Notes: generated by a model not told the origin, from the sequence alone. DNA of 44,953 nucleotides from Pelomonas sp036404855 (GCF_036404855.1 NZ_DASWYS010000125.1:1-44953); one strand, 5' to 3'. Positions 7,934 to 16,768 are shown, counted from the first letter of the stretch. Program-made: numbers and translations.

Positions 7934-8817
7934 AGATGTGGCGCCGCCATGGGCGAGACATGCTGCTCGTCTCGCCCTTCTTCGCGCTGTTCGGGCTGTT
8001 CGGCGTGTGGCCCGTGCTTCGCTCCGCGTGGCTGAGCCTCACGGACTACCACGCCACCGATACACCGGTCTTCATCGGCCTGGGCAACTATGCCGAGCTG
8101 CTCGCCGACGAGCGTTTCTGGACGGCGCTGGTCAACACCGCCGCCTACATGACCTCGGTGTCCGTCATCGCAGTAGGGCTGGGGCTGCTCCTCGCGTTGA
8201 ACTTCGGCAGCAACTCGCGTCTGCATCAATGGGTCCGCGTGGCCTTTTTCCTGCCGGCCGTTGCCGGCGGCGTGGGCGCCATCTCGGCCTGGAAGTGGCT
8301 GGCCAACTCAGAAACCTACGGCCTCTTCAACAGCCTGCGCGCCGCGCTGGGCCTGGAGCCAGCACGCTTCCTCGGGGACCCGCAGTGGGCGTTGCCGGTC
8401 CTGGTGCTGGTCGGCGTCTGGTCGGTGCTGGGCTACAACCTGGTCATCTTCGTCGCCGGCCTGCGCGCCATCCCCGAGGAGCTGTACCAGGCCGCGCGGC
8501 TGGACGGCGCGTCACGCTGGCAGCAGTTGCTGCACGTCACCCTGCCCAACCTGAGACCCACGCTGGTCTACGTCAGTGTGGCCGGCATGGTCGCCAGCTT
8601 CCAGGTCTTCTATGAGCCCTACCTGCTCTACGGCGCGGTGGACACGCTGGGCGGTCCGCTGGACTCGGCACTGATGCTGGTCACCTACCTGTTCGACCGG
8701 GGCTTCCGCCACCTCGACCTGGGTCTTGCCTCCGCAGTCGCCTGGGTGCAGACGACACTGCTGTTCGGCCTGACCTGGTTGAACCTCAGGCTGATCGGGC
8801 GGGAGGGCCGCCGATGA
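7930..8817 (+). CDS. Sugar ABC transporter permease (MalF/UgpA-like)
   Basis: A 295-residue inner-membrane permease of the binding-protein-dependent transport family. About six hydrophobic segments are visible, starting with LLVSPFFALFGLFGVWPVL. The ATPase-docking EAA loop is clear near residues 183-206 (EELYQAARLDGASRWQQ), followed by LLHVTLPNLRP. It fits the MalF/UgpA-type first permease of oligosaccharide importers. The ATG at 7930 overlaps the binding-protein stop, and its own stop overlaps the second permease start, so the three subunits are translationally coupled. No ATPase gene follows. Confidence 0.93.
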   Translation: MKMWRRHGRDMLLVSPFFALFGLFGVWPVLRSAWLSLTDYHATDTPVFIGLGNYAELLADERFWTALVNTAAYMTSVSVIAVGLGLLLALNFGSNSRLHQWVRVAFFLPAVAGGVGAISAWKWLANSETYGLFNSLRAALGLEPARFLGDPQWALPVLVLVGVWSVLGYNLVIFVAGLRAIPEELYQAARLDGASRWQQLLHVTLPNLRPTLVYVSVAGMVASFQVFYEPYLLYGAVDTLGGPLDSALMLVTYLFDRGFRHLDLGLASAVAWVQTTLLFGLTWLNLRLIGREGRR

Positions 8818-9695
8818 CCTGGCTCCCTCGACTGCTGCGGCTGCCACTTTGGCTGCTGGTGCCCGCCGTGCTGCTGCCGTACTACTGGATGGCCATCGGC
8901 GCCTTCAAGAGCTCGGCCGAGCTGCTGCGTCAGCCGCCCACGCTGTGGCCGCAGGTCGCCACCTCGCGCAGCTTCTTCAACCCCGACTGGGCCGGCACCA
9001 CGGCCGACCCCGACCGCCTCGCCGGCATCCTGCAGATCGCCGTCGAGGGCCATGGCTTCCTGCGCTTCTATGCCAACAGCCTGCTCGTCACTACGGTCGT
9101 GACGGCGGTGAGCCTGCTGGCAGCGTCGCTCGTTGCCTTCGTCCTGACCCAGCGCCCCTTTCCCGGCAGCCGCTGGCTGTTCCGCACGCTGCTGCTGTCC
9201 ATGATGCTGCCGTGGGAGGTGACCATCGTTCCCAACTTCGTGACGGTGGCGCAGCTGGGCTGGATCAACACGTACGCGGCGCTGATGGTGCCAGGGCTTG
9301 CGAAGGCTTTCGTCGTCTTCTACTTCCGCCAGGCCATGCTCTCGGTGCCCGACGACCTGGTCAACGCTGCGACGCTGGACGGTGCGGGCACGCTGCGCAT
9401 CTGGTGGAGCGTCGTACTGCCTATGCTGCGGCCTGCACTCACGGCCATCGCCATCCCGGTGGCGGTGGGCGAGTGGAACAACTTCCTGTGGCCGCTGCTC
9501 GTCGTGAACGACGCGGCCACACTGACCCTGCCGCTTCAACTGGGCAAGATGGCAGGCGACCTCAGCTTCAATCCCCAGTCGGCCGCAGTGCTGATGGCGG
9601 GCTCGCTGCTCGCGTCGCTGCCTGCCATCGTGCTGTTCCTGCTGTTCCAGAAGCAGTTCGTCGTCGGGCTGCAGGCCGGCGCAACCAAGGGCTGA
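8814..9695 (+). CDS. Sugar ABC transporter permease (MalG/UgpE-like)
   Basis: A 293-residue inner-membrane permease, partner of the preceding one. It begins with a hydrophobic helix ending PYYWMAIGAFKSSAEL, the usual opening of MalG/UgpE-type permeases. The EAA loop is near residues 180-203 (DDLVNAATLDGAGTLRIWW), followed by VVLPMLRPAL. The C-terminus ends QKQFVVGLQAGATKG, and the FVxGLxAGAxKG ending is typical of carbohydrate importers of the CUT1 class. It starts in an ATGA overlap with the first permease, and the esterase gene begins one base after its stop. Confidence 0.93.
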   Translation: MTWLPRLLRLPLWLLVPAVLLPYYWMAIGAFKSSAELLRQPPTLWPQVATSRSFFNPDWAGTTADPDRLAGILQIAVEGHGFLRFYANSLLVTTVVTAVSLLAASLVAFVLTQRPFPGSRWLFRTLLLSMMLPWEVTIVPNFVTVAQLGWINTYAALMVPGLAKAFVVFYFRQAMLSVPDDLVNAATLDGAGTLRIWWSVVLPMLRPALTAIAIPVAVGEWNNFLWPLLVVNDAATLTLPLQLGKMAGDLSFNPQSAAVLMAGSLLASLPAIVLFLLFQKQFVVGLQAGATKG

Positions 9696-9696
9696 G

Positions 9697-11865
9697 ATGA
9701 ATGTGCTGAAAGGATTTGCGTTGGCTCTGTCTTTGATGCTGCCGGCCGACAGCACGGCGGCCGATTCCCGGCTGCAGGACGTCATGCAGCGGCTGGAAGC
9801 CGGCGACCCCGTCACGGTCGCCGTTCTTGGCGGCTCCATCACGACCGGCTACGCCGCCCAGCCGCCGCGCGAACGCGGCTGGGCGGCCCTGCTGGCGAGG
9901 TCACTGGGGCCCAAGGTCAGGCTGATCAATGCCGGCATCAGCGGCACGGACTCGGCGGCCGGCGTGCAGCGGCTGGAGCCGCACGTGCTCGATGCACAGC
10001 CCGATCTCGTGATTGTCGAGTTCGGCGTCAACGACCAGTGGCTGGCCCCCGCCGTGCGCGGCAGCAGCTACGAAGCCCTGCTGCGCCGCCTGCTCAGCGC
10101 GAAGCGGCCGCCCGCCGTTCTCGTGCTGGGACTTGCCCAGCAGGGCAACCTTGCCCGCGAGGCCGTCGACCTTCAACTGCGGCTGGCTGCCCATTACGGG
10201 CTGACGGCGCTGGACTTCGGCCGCTGGATGCAGGCCCGCGTCGATGCCGGCGAGGACCGCTGGGCCACGCTTTACGACGAGCCCATCCACCCCAATGGCA
10301 CCGGTCACCAGCGCATTGCGCTCGCACTGGCCGAAACCTTGCGTGCCGTGGCCCACGGCCCGGCGACTGCTGCCGCGCCGCTGCCCGATCCGATCCATGG
10401 CCGCGCGCATGAGTTCACGCGCTTGCTCACCGGCGACACGCTCAAGCCCTACCAACTGCACGGTTTCGCACGCGGCGGCGACGTCCACCCCGAATGGGTC
10501 GGCCAGCAGCCCGGCTGGGTCACAACAGCCGACGACGCCGAAGCCCGATTCCTCGTCTACGGCAGCGAGATCGCCATCTTCCACGCCGAGAGCGAGCGGT
10601 ACCGCAACCTCGAGGCCCGTGTCGACGATGGCCCCTGGGTGACGCTGAAAGGCCATGTGCCGGAGCGAAAGGGCTATCTCGGCTGGCATTACACCGTCGT
10701 CGGCCGCGACCTCGAACCCACCGCACACCTGATGCAGGTGCGCGTCAAGCGCGACGAATGGGCGGGCAGCGGCCGCCCGGCCAGCCTGCTGGCCGTCATG
10801 TCGGCCGGCATTTACCCGGCAGCCCTGCGTCCCAGCGACTTCGAGCGTGAGACGCCCACCAACCGCATGGGCCTGATTCCGGCCACCGACGCCCGGCTGC
10901 GTTGGTCGGGCCGTATCGGCCCGGGGGCCATGCCCCGCACGCGGCTACTGGCCTGGAGCGGCAGCGAACTGCGCGCCCGCTTCACCGGCCGCACACTGAG
11001 CCTGGAGTTCTCGTCCACGCACTGGGGCACCAGCCATTTCACCGTCGAGATCGACGGCCACCGTCACTCGCTGGCCGTCCCCGGCCAGGGGTGGACGGCA
11101 TGGCGACTGCGTGAGCCTCTGGCCGACGGCGATCACACGCTGCGCCTCGTCAAGCGCACCGAGGGCTCCATGGCCGAGGTTTCCTTCCACGGCCTGCGCC
11201 TGGCGGACGGCGCGCAACTGCTCGCCCCGCCGCCCGAGCGCCCGCTGAAGCTGGCGTTCTACGGCGATTCGATCACCGCCGGCGCCTGCAACGGCGACGT
11301 CGCCGAAGACCAGTACGAAGACCTCTATCCCCACGACGGCACGCGGGCCTACGGCGCCGTGACAGCTGAGCGTCTGGGCGCGGACTATGTCGGCATCGCC
11401 GTCAGCGGCATTGGCATCACGGCGACGTGGCACGACCTGCTGATGCCCCAGGTGTGGAACCGCGACGCGCCGCGCAAGGACGCCGCGATTGCGCCGCCCG
11501 ACGCGCGCGCGCCCGACGTCGTGCTGCTGAACCTGGGCCAGAACGACCACGGCTTCCCGGCGTCCAAGGGCTTGTCCATCGCAGCCGATTTCGGCGAACG
11601 CTACCTCGCCTTCGTGCGCCAGCTGCGCGGCCGCTATCCGCAGGCCAAGCTCGTGCTGCTGATGGGCGGCATGTCCGCCCCGCAAGAGCAGCCCGCCATC
11701 CCGCAGGCCGTGTCGCGCGCCGTGCAGACGCTGCGCGACGAAGGCGACACCCGGGTCTGGAGCTACCGCTTCCAGGCTTTCTCCTGGGCCCATCCGCGCA
11801 TCGACGTGCATGCCCAGATGGCCGACGAGTTGACCCGATTCCTGAGCAGCGAGGTGCTGAAATGA
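9697..11865 (+). CDS. Exported esterase with two SGNH domains, C-terminal one CE2-like
   Basis: A 722-residue exported protein (signal peptide ending near STAA) with two esterase heads. The N-terminal SGNH domain has GGSITTG (Ser47), IVEFGVNDQ and DEPIHPNGTGH (His198); the acidic residue three before His is Glu, where Asp is usual. A beta-rich linker of about 160 residues follows, then from about residue 385 a jelly-roll plus second SGNH domain with FYGDSITAG (Ser525), NLGQNDHG (Asn616) and HPRIDVH (around His699-His705). The jelly-roll/SGNH order resembles carbohydrate esterase family 2, which removes acetyl groups from xylan or glucomannan. Start ATG 9697 has AAGGGCTGAG upstream. It sits between permease and epimerase genes of the operon, fitting deacetylation of imported acetylated glucomannan fragments in the periplasm. 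The activity of the N-terminal head is unknown. Confidence 0.85.
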   Translation: MNVLKGFALALSLMLPADSTAADSRLQDVMQRLEAGDPVTVAVLGGSITTGYAAQPPRERGWAALLARSLGPKVRLINAGISGTDSAAGVQRLEPHVLDAQPDLVIVEFGVNDQWLAPAVRGSSYEALLRRLLSAKRPPAVLVLGLAQQGNLAREAVDLQLRLAAHYGLTALDFGRWMQARVDAGEDRWATLYDEPIHPNGTGHQRIALALAETLRAVAHGPATAAAPLPDPIHGRAHEFTRLLTGDTLKPYQLHGFARGGDVHPEWVGQQPGWVTTADDAEARFLVYGSEIAIFHAESERYRNLEARVDDGPWVTLKGHVPERKGYLGWHYTVVGRDLEPTAHLMQVRVKRDEWAGSGRPASLLAVMSAGIYPAALRPSDFERETPTNRMGLIPATDARLRWSGRIGPGAMPRTRLLAWSGSELRARFTGRTLSLEFSSTHWGTSHFTVEIDGHRHSLAVPGQGWTAWRLREPLADGDHTLRLVKRTEGSMAEVSFHGLRLADGAQLLAPPPERPLKLAFYGDSITAGACNGDVAEDQYEDLYPHDGTRAYGAVTAERLGADYVGIAVSGIGITATWHDLLMPQVWNRDAPRKDAAIAPPDARAPDVVLLNLGQNDHGFPASKGLSIAADFGERYLAFVRQLRGRYPQAKLVLLMGGMSAPQEQPAIPQAVSRAVQTLRDEGDTRVWSYRFQAFSWAHPRIDVHAQMADELTRFLSSEVLK

Positions 11866-13082
11866 TCCCTGTCCCCGATATGCGCCAGCCCCCGGCGCTT
11901 TGGGCTCACATGCGCCACACGCTGGCTTTCTACGCGCCGCGCTCAAAGGACGCCACCGGCGGCTGCTTTCAGTTCTTCAAGGACGACGGCACCGTCTACG
12001 ACCGCCGCACCCGTCACCTCGTCAGCAGCACGCGCTTCGTGTTCAACCACGCGCTGGCCTGGCGCTGGTTCGGCGGGTCGGCCGCCGACGTGGCGCACGC
12101 GCTGGCCTTCGTCAATGACGCCCATGGCCAGCCGCAAGGTGGCTACGCTTGGGTGCTGGACTGGCACGATGGTCGCGCCACCGTTACCGACGGCACCCAC
12201 CACTGCTACGGCCTGGCCTTCGTGCTGCTGGCCCACTCGCATGCCGCTGAGGCCGGGGTTCCCGGCGCACGTGAAGGCATCGCCGCCACGTTCGACCTGA
12301 TGGAGCGTCGCTTTTGGGAGGCCGCCCATGGCCTCTACGCCGACGAAGCGACGCCGGACTGGCAGGTCGGCGCCTATCGCGGCCAGAACGCCAACATGCA
12401 CGCCTGCGAAGCCATGCTGGCCGCCCATGCGGCGACGGGTGAAGACCGCTACCTCCAACGGGCGCTGACATTGGCCACATCCATCGCCCAGCGTCAGGCC
12501 GCCCTTGCGGGCGGCCTGGTCTGGGAGCACTACAGGAGCGACTGGACACCCGACTGGGACTACAACCGCCACGACAAGACCAACATCTTCCGCCCCTGGG
12601 GCTTCCAGACGGGCCACCTGACGGAGTGGGCCAAGCTGCTGCTGATGTTGGAGCGCCGCCTGGGCGAAGCGCGGCCCAGCTGGCTGGTGCCCACGGCACG
12701 CCACTTCTTCGATTCCGCCATGAAGCACGGCTGGGACGCGACGCACGGCGGCCTCGTCTATGGCTTCGCGCCCGACGGCGAGATCTGCGACGCCGACAAG
12801 TACTTCTGGGTGCAGGCCGAAAGCGTGGCCGCCGCCGCCTGGCTGGCAGTTCGGACGGGCGACAACGCCTATTGGGGCTGGTACGACCGGCTCTGGGCCT
12901 ACGCCTGGCAGCACTTCGTCGACCACAAGCACGGCGCCTGGTATCGGATCCTGGGGCCCGACAACAGCAAGCTCACCGACGAGAAGAGTCCCGCCGGCAA
13001 GACCGACTACCACACCATGGGTGCCTGCCAGGACGTGCTTGCCGCGCTGGGCGTGCAGCCGCCCGCCAAGGAGACCGCATGA
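11862..13082 (+). CDS. AGE-family sugar 2-epimerase or mannose isomerase
   Basis: A 406-residue cytoplasmic protein of the N-acylglucosamine 2-epimerase (AGE) superfamily with an (alpha/alpha)6 barrel. Marks include FNHALAWRWFG, NANMHACEAMLAAH, FRPWGFQTGHLTEWAKLLL, KYFWVQAESVAAAAWL and DYHTMGACQDVL. Members convert N-acetylglucosamine/N-acetylmannosamine, isomerise mannose to fructose, or epimerise the reducing end of cellobiose and mannobiose. In a mannan operon the useful reactions would be mannose isomerisation or mannobiose/cellobiose epimerisation; which one cannot be told from sequence here. The ATG lies in an ATGA overlap with the esterase stop, and there is no signal peptide. Its TGA overlaps the GH5 start. 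Confidence 0.87.
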   Translation: MIPVPDMRQPPALWAHMRHTLAFYAPRSKDATGGCFQFFKDDGTVYDRRTRHLVSSTRFVFNHALAWRWFGGSAADVAHALAFVNDAHGQPQGGYAWVLDWHDGRATVTDGTHHCYGLAFVLLAHSHAAEAGVPGAREGIAATFDLMERRFWEAAHGLYADEATPDWQVGAYRGQNANMHACEAMLAAHAATGEDRYLQRALTLATSIAQRQAALAGGLVWEHYRSDWTPDWDYNRHDKTNIFRPWGFQTGHLTEWAKLLLMLERRLGEARPSWLVPTARHFFDSAMKHGWDATHGGLVYGFAPDGEICDADKYFWVQAESVAAAAWLAVRTGDNAYWGWYDRLWAYAWQHFVDHKHGAWYRILGPDNSKLTDEKSPAGKTDYHTMGACQDVLAALGVQPPAKETA

Positions 13083-14089
13083 GGACCTGGATCGCCACCG
13101 CATTGTTGGCCGCCACCACCGCCGCCGCCGCCGCCCCGCTCGAATGGCGCGGCGTCAGCCTGTCCAGCGCCGAATGGGGTGAGAAGCTGCCCTTCCCCGG
13201 CGTCTACGGCAAGGACTACGTCTACCCCAGCGTCGCCAGCACCGCCTACTACCAGGCCCAGGGCATGAACCTCATGCGCGTCGGCTTCCGCTGGGAACGC
13301 CTGCAGCCCATGCTGATGGGCGAGCTGGACGCGGCCGAGCTGGCCCGGCTGCGCGCCTTCGTCGACGGCACCACGGCCCGCGGCCTGCACGTGCTGCTGG
13401 ACCCGCACAACTACGCCGCGTACAAGGAGGTGCGCATCGGCACGCCCGAGGTGCCAATCGCCGCCTTCGCCGATTTCTGGCGCCGGCTGGCCCTGCAGTT
13501 CAAGGACAACCCCCGGGTGCAGTTCGGTCTCGTGAATGAGCCACACAGCCTGAAGACCGAGACCTGGGGCCAGGCCGCGCAGGCTGCCGTCGACGCCATC
13601 CGGGCCGCGGGCGCGACCAACCTCATCACCGTGCCCGGCAACGGCTACACCGGCGCATGGAGCTGGTTCGAAAGCACCTGGTACGGCACCCCCAACGCCG
13701 ACGTCATGGGTCGCGTCCGCGACCCGCTGGACCACCTGCTCATCGAGGTGCACCAGTACTTCGACAAGGACGGCTCGGGGACGCATGCCGAGTGCGTCAG
13801 TCCCGAGATCGGTGCAGAACGGCTGAAACACTTCACCGCCTGGCTGCGCCAGAACCAACGCCGCGCCCTGCTCGCCGAGCTGGGGGGCGGCGCCAACGCC
13901 GTCTGTGAGCAGGCCGTACGCGGTGCGCTGCAACACCTCCAAGACAACGCGGACGTCTGGGCCGGCTGGCTGTGGTGGGCCGGCGGGCCGACCTGGGGCG
14001 ACTACTTCCTGTCGCTAGAACCCCACAGCGACGGCCGCGACAAGCCGCAAATGCGCTGGCTGGCCCCCTTCCTGCCCGCCAGGCCGTGA
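13079..14089 (+). CDS. Secreted GH5 endo-beta-1,4-glucanase (GH5_5-like)
   Basis: A 336-residue exported glycoside hydrolase of family 5, last gene of the operon. After a signal peptide (MRTWIATALLAATTAAAAA) comes GVSLSSAEWGE with PGVYGKDYVYP, then LVNEPHS (acid/base Glu154), IEVHQYFDKDGSGTHAECVS, and LLAELGGG (nucleophile Glu267), ending with WAGWLWWAGGPTWGDYFLSLEP. The HQYFDKDGSGT segment with the following cysteine is typical of subfamily GH5_5, which contains bacterial and fungal endoglucanases such as Ralstonia Egl and Trichoderma Cel5A. It therefore cuts beta-1,4-glucan or glucomannan rather than pure mannan, by family knowledge. It has no carbohydrate-binding module. Start overlaps the epimerase stop (ATGA). 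Confidence 0.92.
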   Translation: MRTWIATALLAATTAAAAAPLEWRGVSLSSAEWGEKLPFPGVYGKDYVYPSVASTAYYQAQGMNLMRVGFRWERLQPMLMGELDAAELARLRAFVDGTTARGLHVLLDPHNYAAYKEVRIGTPEVPIAAFADFWRRLALQFKDNPRVQFGLVNEPHSLKTETWGQAAQAAVDAIRAAGATNLITVPGNGYTGAWSWFESTWYGTPNADVMGRVRDPLDHLLIEVHQYFDKDGSGTHAECVSPEIGAERLKHFTAWLRQNQRRALLAELGGGANAVCEQAVRGALQHLQDNADVWAGWLWWAGGPTWGDYFLSLEPHSDGRDKPQMRWLAPFLPARP

Positions 14090-14198
14090 CACCGTGCACA
14101 GGGAATGAGCTCATGACAAAAGCTTTGTTGGCGTTTCTGTCATCCACCACCAGACTTGCGACGTTGCAACCTGCACCGACAGCTTCCGCCCTCGTCCG

Positions 14199-14999
14199 AT
14201 GTGTGAGCTTTTCGCCCTCAACAGCCGCCAGCCGGCTGCCGCCACCTTCTCGCTGAGCGGCTTCGCGGCCCGCGGTGGCCGCACTGCAGACCATGTCGAT
14301 GGGTGGGGCGTCGCCTTCCACGACGGTGAGCGCTGCGAGGTCAGCGTGGAGGACAGCCCGGCCGCCGAATCGGCGCTCGCCCGTCACCTCGGCCACCACC
14401 CGGTCCGGGCCCGCAACATCCTGGCTCACATCCGCAAGGCCACCCAGGGAGCCCGTGCGGTGGAGAACTGCCACCCCTTTCGCCGCGAATGGGCCCGCCG
14501 CACCTGGGTCTTCGCCCACAACGGTGACCTGAAGGACTTCCACCCGTCCCTGGACGGCAGCTTCACCCCCGCGGGCCAGACCGACAGCGAGCGCGCCTTC
14601 TGCTGGCTGATGCAACGCCTGCAGCAGCGCTTCGGTGACCAATTGCCTGGTTGGCCCGAGCTGGCCGAGACGCTGACGCCGTGGATTCACGAGATCGCCG
14701 AGTTCGGCCGCTTCAACCTGTTGCTGACCGACGGCCGCGCGATGCTGGCCCACGCCTCCACCAAGCTGCATTGGCTGCAGCGCCGCCCGCCTTTCGGCCA
14801 CGTGTCGCTGCGCGACGGCGACCTCAGCGTGGACCTGGCCACTGTCAACAATCCGGCGGACCGCATGGCGCTTGTCTCCACCGAGCCGCTCACCCACGGC
14901 GAGGCATGGCAAGCGTTCGCACCCGGCGAGGTGCGCGTGTTCGAGCACGGCGAGTGCGTCTATCTCAGCGAGGGCGTGGCCGAACTGGCCGCTGCCTGA
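14199..14999 (+). CDS. Class II glutamine amidotransferase (YafJ-like)
   Basis: A 266-residue protein of the class II (Ntn) glutamine amidotransferase fold. The start ATG is followed directly by TGT, giving the N-terminal nucleophile Cys2 exposed after methionine removal. Further family marks are DGWGVAF, LAHIRKAT (near residue 72) and WVFAHNGDL. It resembles E. coli YafJ, whose acceptor substrate is not settled. It stands alone behind a 109-base gap after the GH5 gene and is convergent with pgm, 11 bases apart. The gap holds a weak ATGACA/TGTCAT inverted repeat (14113-14143) but no clear promoter or terminator. Confidence 0.88.
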   Translation: MCELFALNSRQPAAATFSLSGFAARGGRTADHVDGWGVAFHDGERCEVSVEDSPAAESALARHLGHHPVRARNILAHIRKATQGARAVENCHPFRREWARRTWVFAHNGDLKDFHPSLDGSFTPAGQTDSERAFCWLMQRLQQRFGDQLPGWPELAETLTPWIHEIAEFGRFNLLLTDGRAMLAHASTKLHWLQRRPPFGHVSLRDGDLSVDLATVNNPADRMALVSTEPLTHGEAWQAFAPGEVRVFEHGECVYLSEGVAELAAA

Positions 15000-15000
15000 A

Positions 15001-15020
15001 TCAAGCCGTCTCAAGCCGTC
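15001..15020. repeat. 10-bp tandem repeat between convergent genes
   Basis: TCAAGCCGTC occurs twice in direct succession just after the amidotransferase stop. The second copy carries the last codons and stop of pgm on the minus strand, so the pgm stop codon exists in duplicate. This looks like a small slippage duplication. Confidence 0.7.
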
Positions 15021-16657
15021 GTCAGCGCCGCGTCCACCAGACTGCGTGCCTGCTGCAGCAATTGCTGCAGATGCGTCTCGTCACGAAAGCTCTCCGCGTA
15101 GATCTTGTAGATCTCCTCGGTGCCCGAAGGGCGCGCGGCGAACCAACCATTGGCCGTGCACACCTTGATGCCGCCGATTGCCGCCCCATTGCCCGTTGCG
15201 TGGCTCAGCACCGCCGTGATGGGCTCGCCACCCAGCTCGGCCGCCTTCAGGTCCGCGCCTGTCAGTGCAGCCAGGCGCAGTTTCTGCTCGCGCGTGGCCG
15301 GGCCTTCGAGCCGGTCGGCATGCGGCGTGCCGAGGTCGGCAGTCAGGGCCTGGTAGTACCGGCCGGGATCGCTGCCGGTGCGGGCGGTGATCTCTGCAGC
15401 CAGCAGCGCGCTGGCGATGCCGTCCTTGTCCGTCGTCCACACACGGCCATCGCGTCGCAACAACGTCGCGCCGGCACTTTCCTCACAGCCCAGCCCCAGA
15501 CTGCCATCCAGGAGGCCGGACGCAAACCACTTGAATCCGACCGGGACCTCGACCAGTGGGCATCCGAGACGCCGAGCGACGCGGTCGAGCAGCGCCGTCG
15601 TGACGACGGTCTTGCCGATGGCCGTCTCCGCCCTCCATCCGGGCCGATGGCGAAACAGGTAGTCCGCCACGACGCTGAGGTAGTGATTTGGCGGCATCAA
15701 GCCAGTGCTGCGCGTGACGATGCCATGGCGATCATGGTCGGTGTCGCATGCGAAGGCCACATCGAAGCCATCGCGCAGCTGCGTCAGCCGGCGCATTGCC
15801 CAGGGCGAAGAAGGGTCCATGCGAATCTTGCCATCCCAGTCCAGCGTCATGAAGGCGAAGCGTGGATCCACCTCGCGGCTGACGATGGTGAGCGGCAGGC
15901 GGTAGCGCTCGGCAATAGCCGGCCAATAGGCCACGCCCGCGCCGCCTAGCGGGTCCACGCCCAGTTGCAGGCCGGCTGAGCGGATCAGCTCGAAGTCGAT
16001 GACCTGCTCGAGCCCCGCGACGTAGTTGCCAAGGAAATCGTGTTCGTGACAGCCATGGGCGGCGAGCGCGCGTTCGGGGTCCTGCCGTAGCACGCCCTTG
16101 AGGCCCTGGCGCAGGTAGTCGTTGGCCGCGGCCTGGATGGCGGTGGTGATGCCGCTGTCCGCTGGCCCGCCATGCGGCGGGTTGTACTTGAAGCCGCCGT
16201 CGCGCGGCGGGTTGTGCGAGGGCGTCATGACGATGCCATCCGCCCGCGTCCAGCCCTCGCGGCCCCGGTTGTATTCCAGGATGGCAAGCGACACCGCCGG
16301 CGTCGGTGTGAACTGCCCGGCAGGCGCCAGCATGACCTGTACCCCGTTGGCGACAAGGACCTCCAGCGCCGTCAACGTGGCGGGATGGGACAGTGCGTGG
16401 GTGTCGGCGCCGAGAAAGAGCGGGCCGGCGATGTCGAGCTGCTTGCGGCGATCGCAGATGGCCTGGGTGATGGCGAGCACATGCCACTCGTTGAACGAGC
16501 CATCCAAGGACGAACCGCGATGGCCGGACGTGCCGAAGTTGACCTGCTGCTCCGCGCAGGCGGGGTCGGGCTGGCGTGAGTAATAGGCCTCGCGCACGGC
16601 TTCGACGTCAATGAGGGTATCGGGCGGGGCCAGTTGGCCGGCCATGGGGTGATGCAT
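15011..16657 (-). CDS. pgm: Phosphoglucomutase, alpha-D-glucose type
   Basis: A 548-residue enzyme interconverting glucose 1-phosphate and glucose 6-phosphate, close in length to E. coli Pgm (546). It shows NFGTSGHRGSS near the N-terminus, the phosphoserine loop MTPSHNPP (Ser147), the magnesium loop DTDHDRHG, the sugar-binding CEESAGA and the phosphate-binding RPSGTEEIYKIYAES. The ATG at 16657 has GGGAG seven bases upstream. It lies alone between the amidotransferase and garD. It links hexose phosphates from the saccharide loci to glycogen, cell envelope or glycolysis, but proximity to the mannan locus may be accidental. Confidence 0.95.
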   Translation of the reverse strand: MHHPMAGQLAPPDTLIDVEAVREAYYSRQPDPACAEQQVNFGTSGHRGSSLDGSFNEWHVLAITQAICDRRKQLDIAGPLFLGADTHALSHPATLTALEVLVANGVQVMLAPAGQFTPTPAVSLAILEYNRGREGWTRADGIVMTPSHNPPRDGGFKYNPPHGGPADSGITTAIQAAANDYLRQGLKGVLRQDPERALAAHGCHEHDFLGNYVAGLEQVIDFELIRSAGLQLGVDPLGGAGVAYWPAIAERYRLPLTIVSREVDPRFAFMTLDWDGKIRMDPSSPWAMRRLTQLRDGFDVAFACDTDHDRHGIVTRSTGLMPPNHYLSVVADYLFRHRPGWRAETAIGKTVVTTALLDRVARRLGCPLVEVPVGFKWFASGLLDGSLGLGCEESAGATLLRRDGRVWTTDKDGIASALLAAEITARTGSDPGRYYQALTADLGTPHADRLEGPATREQKLRLAALTGADLKAAELGGEPITAVLSHATGNGAAIGGIKVCTANGWFAARPSGTEEIYKIYAESFRDETHLQQLLQQARSLVDAALTTA

Positions 16658-16768
16658 TCAGGCTCCCATCTTGAAACGACGGAACCATGCTGCCCAGCAC
16701 GACGCGCCATCGGGGCCGGACGGCATCGCCGGCCATTGCAGGCCTTGACCTACACAGTCGGCGCTGCC

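Noticed and set aside
14113..14143. ATGACA/TGTCAT inverted repeat and a short open frame after the GH5 gene
   Set aside because: The arms are only six bases with a 19-base spacer and no T tract; the frame has no ribosome site or recognisable product.
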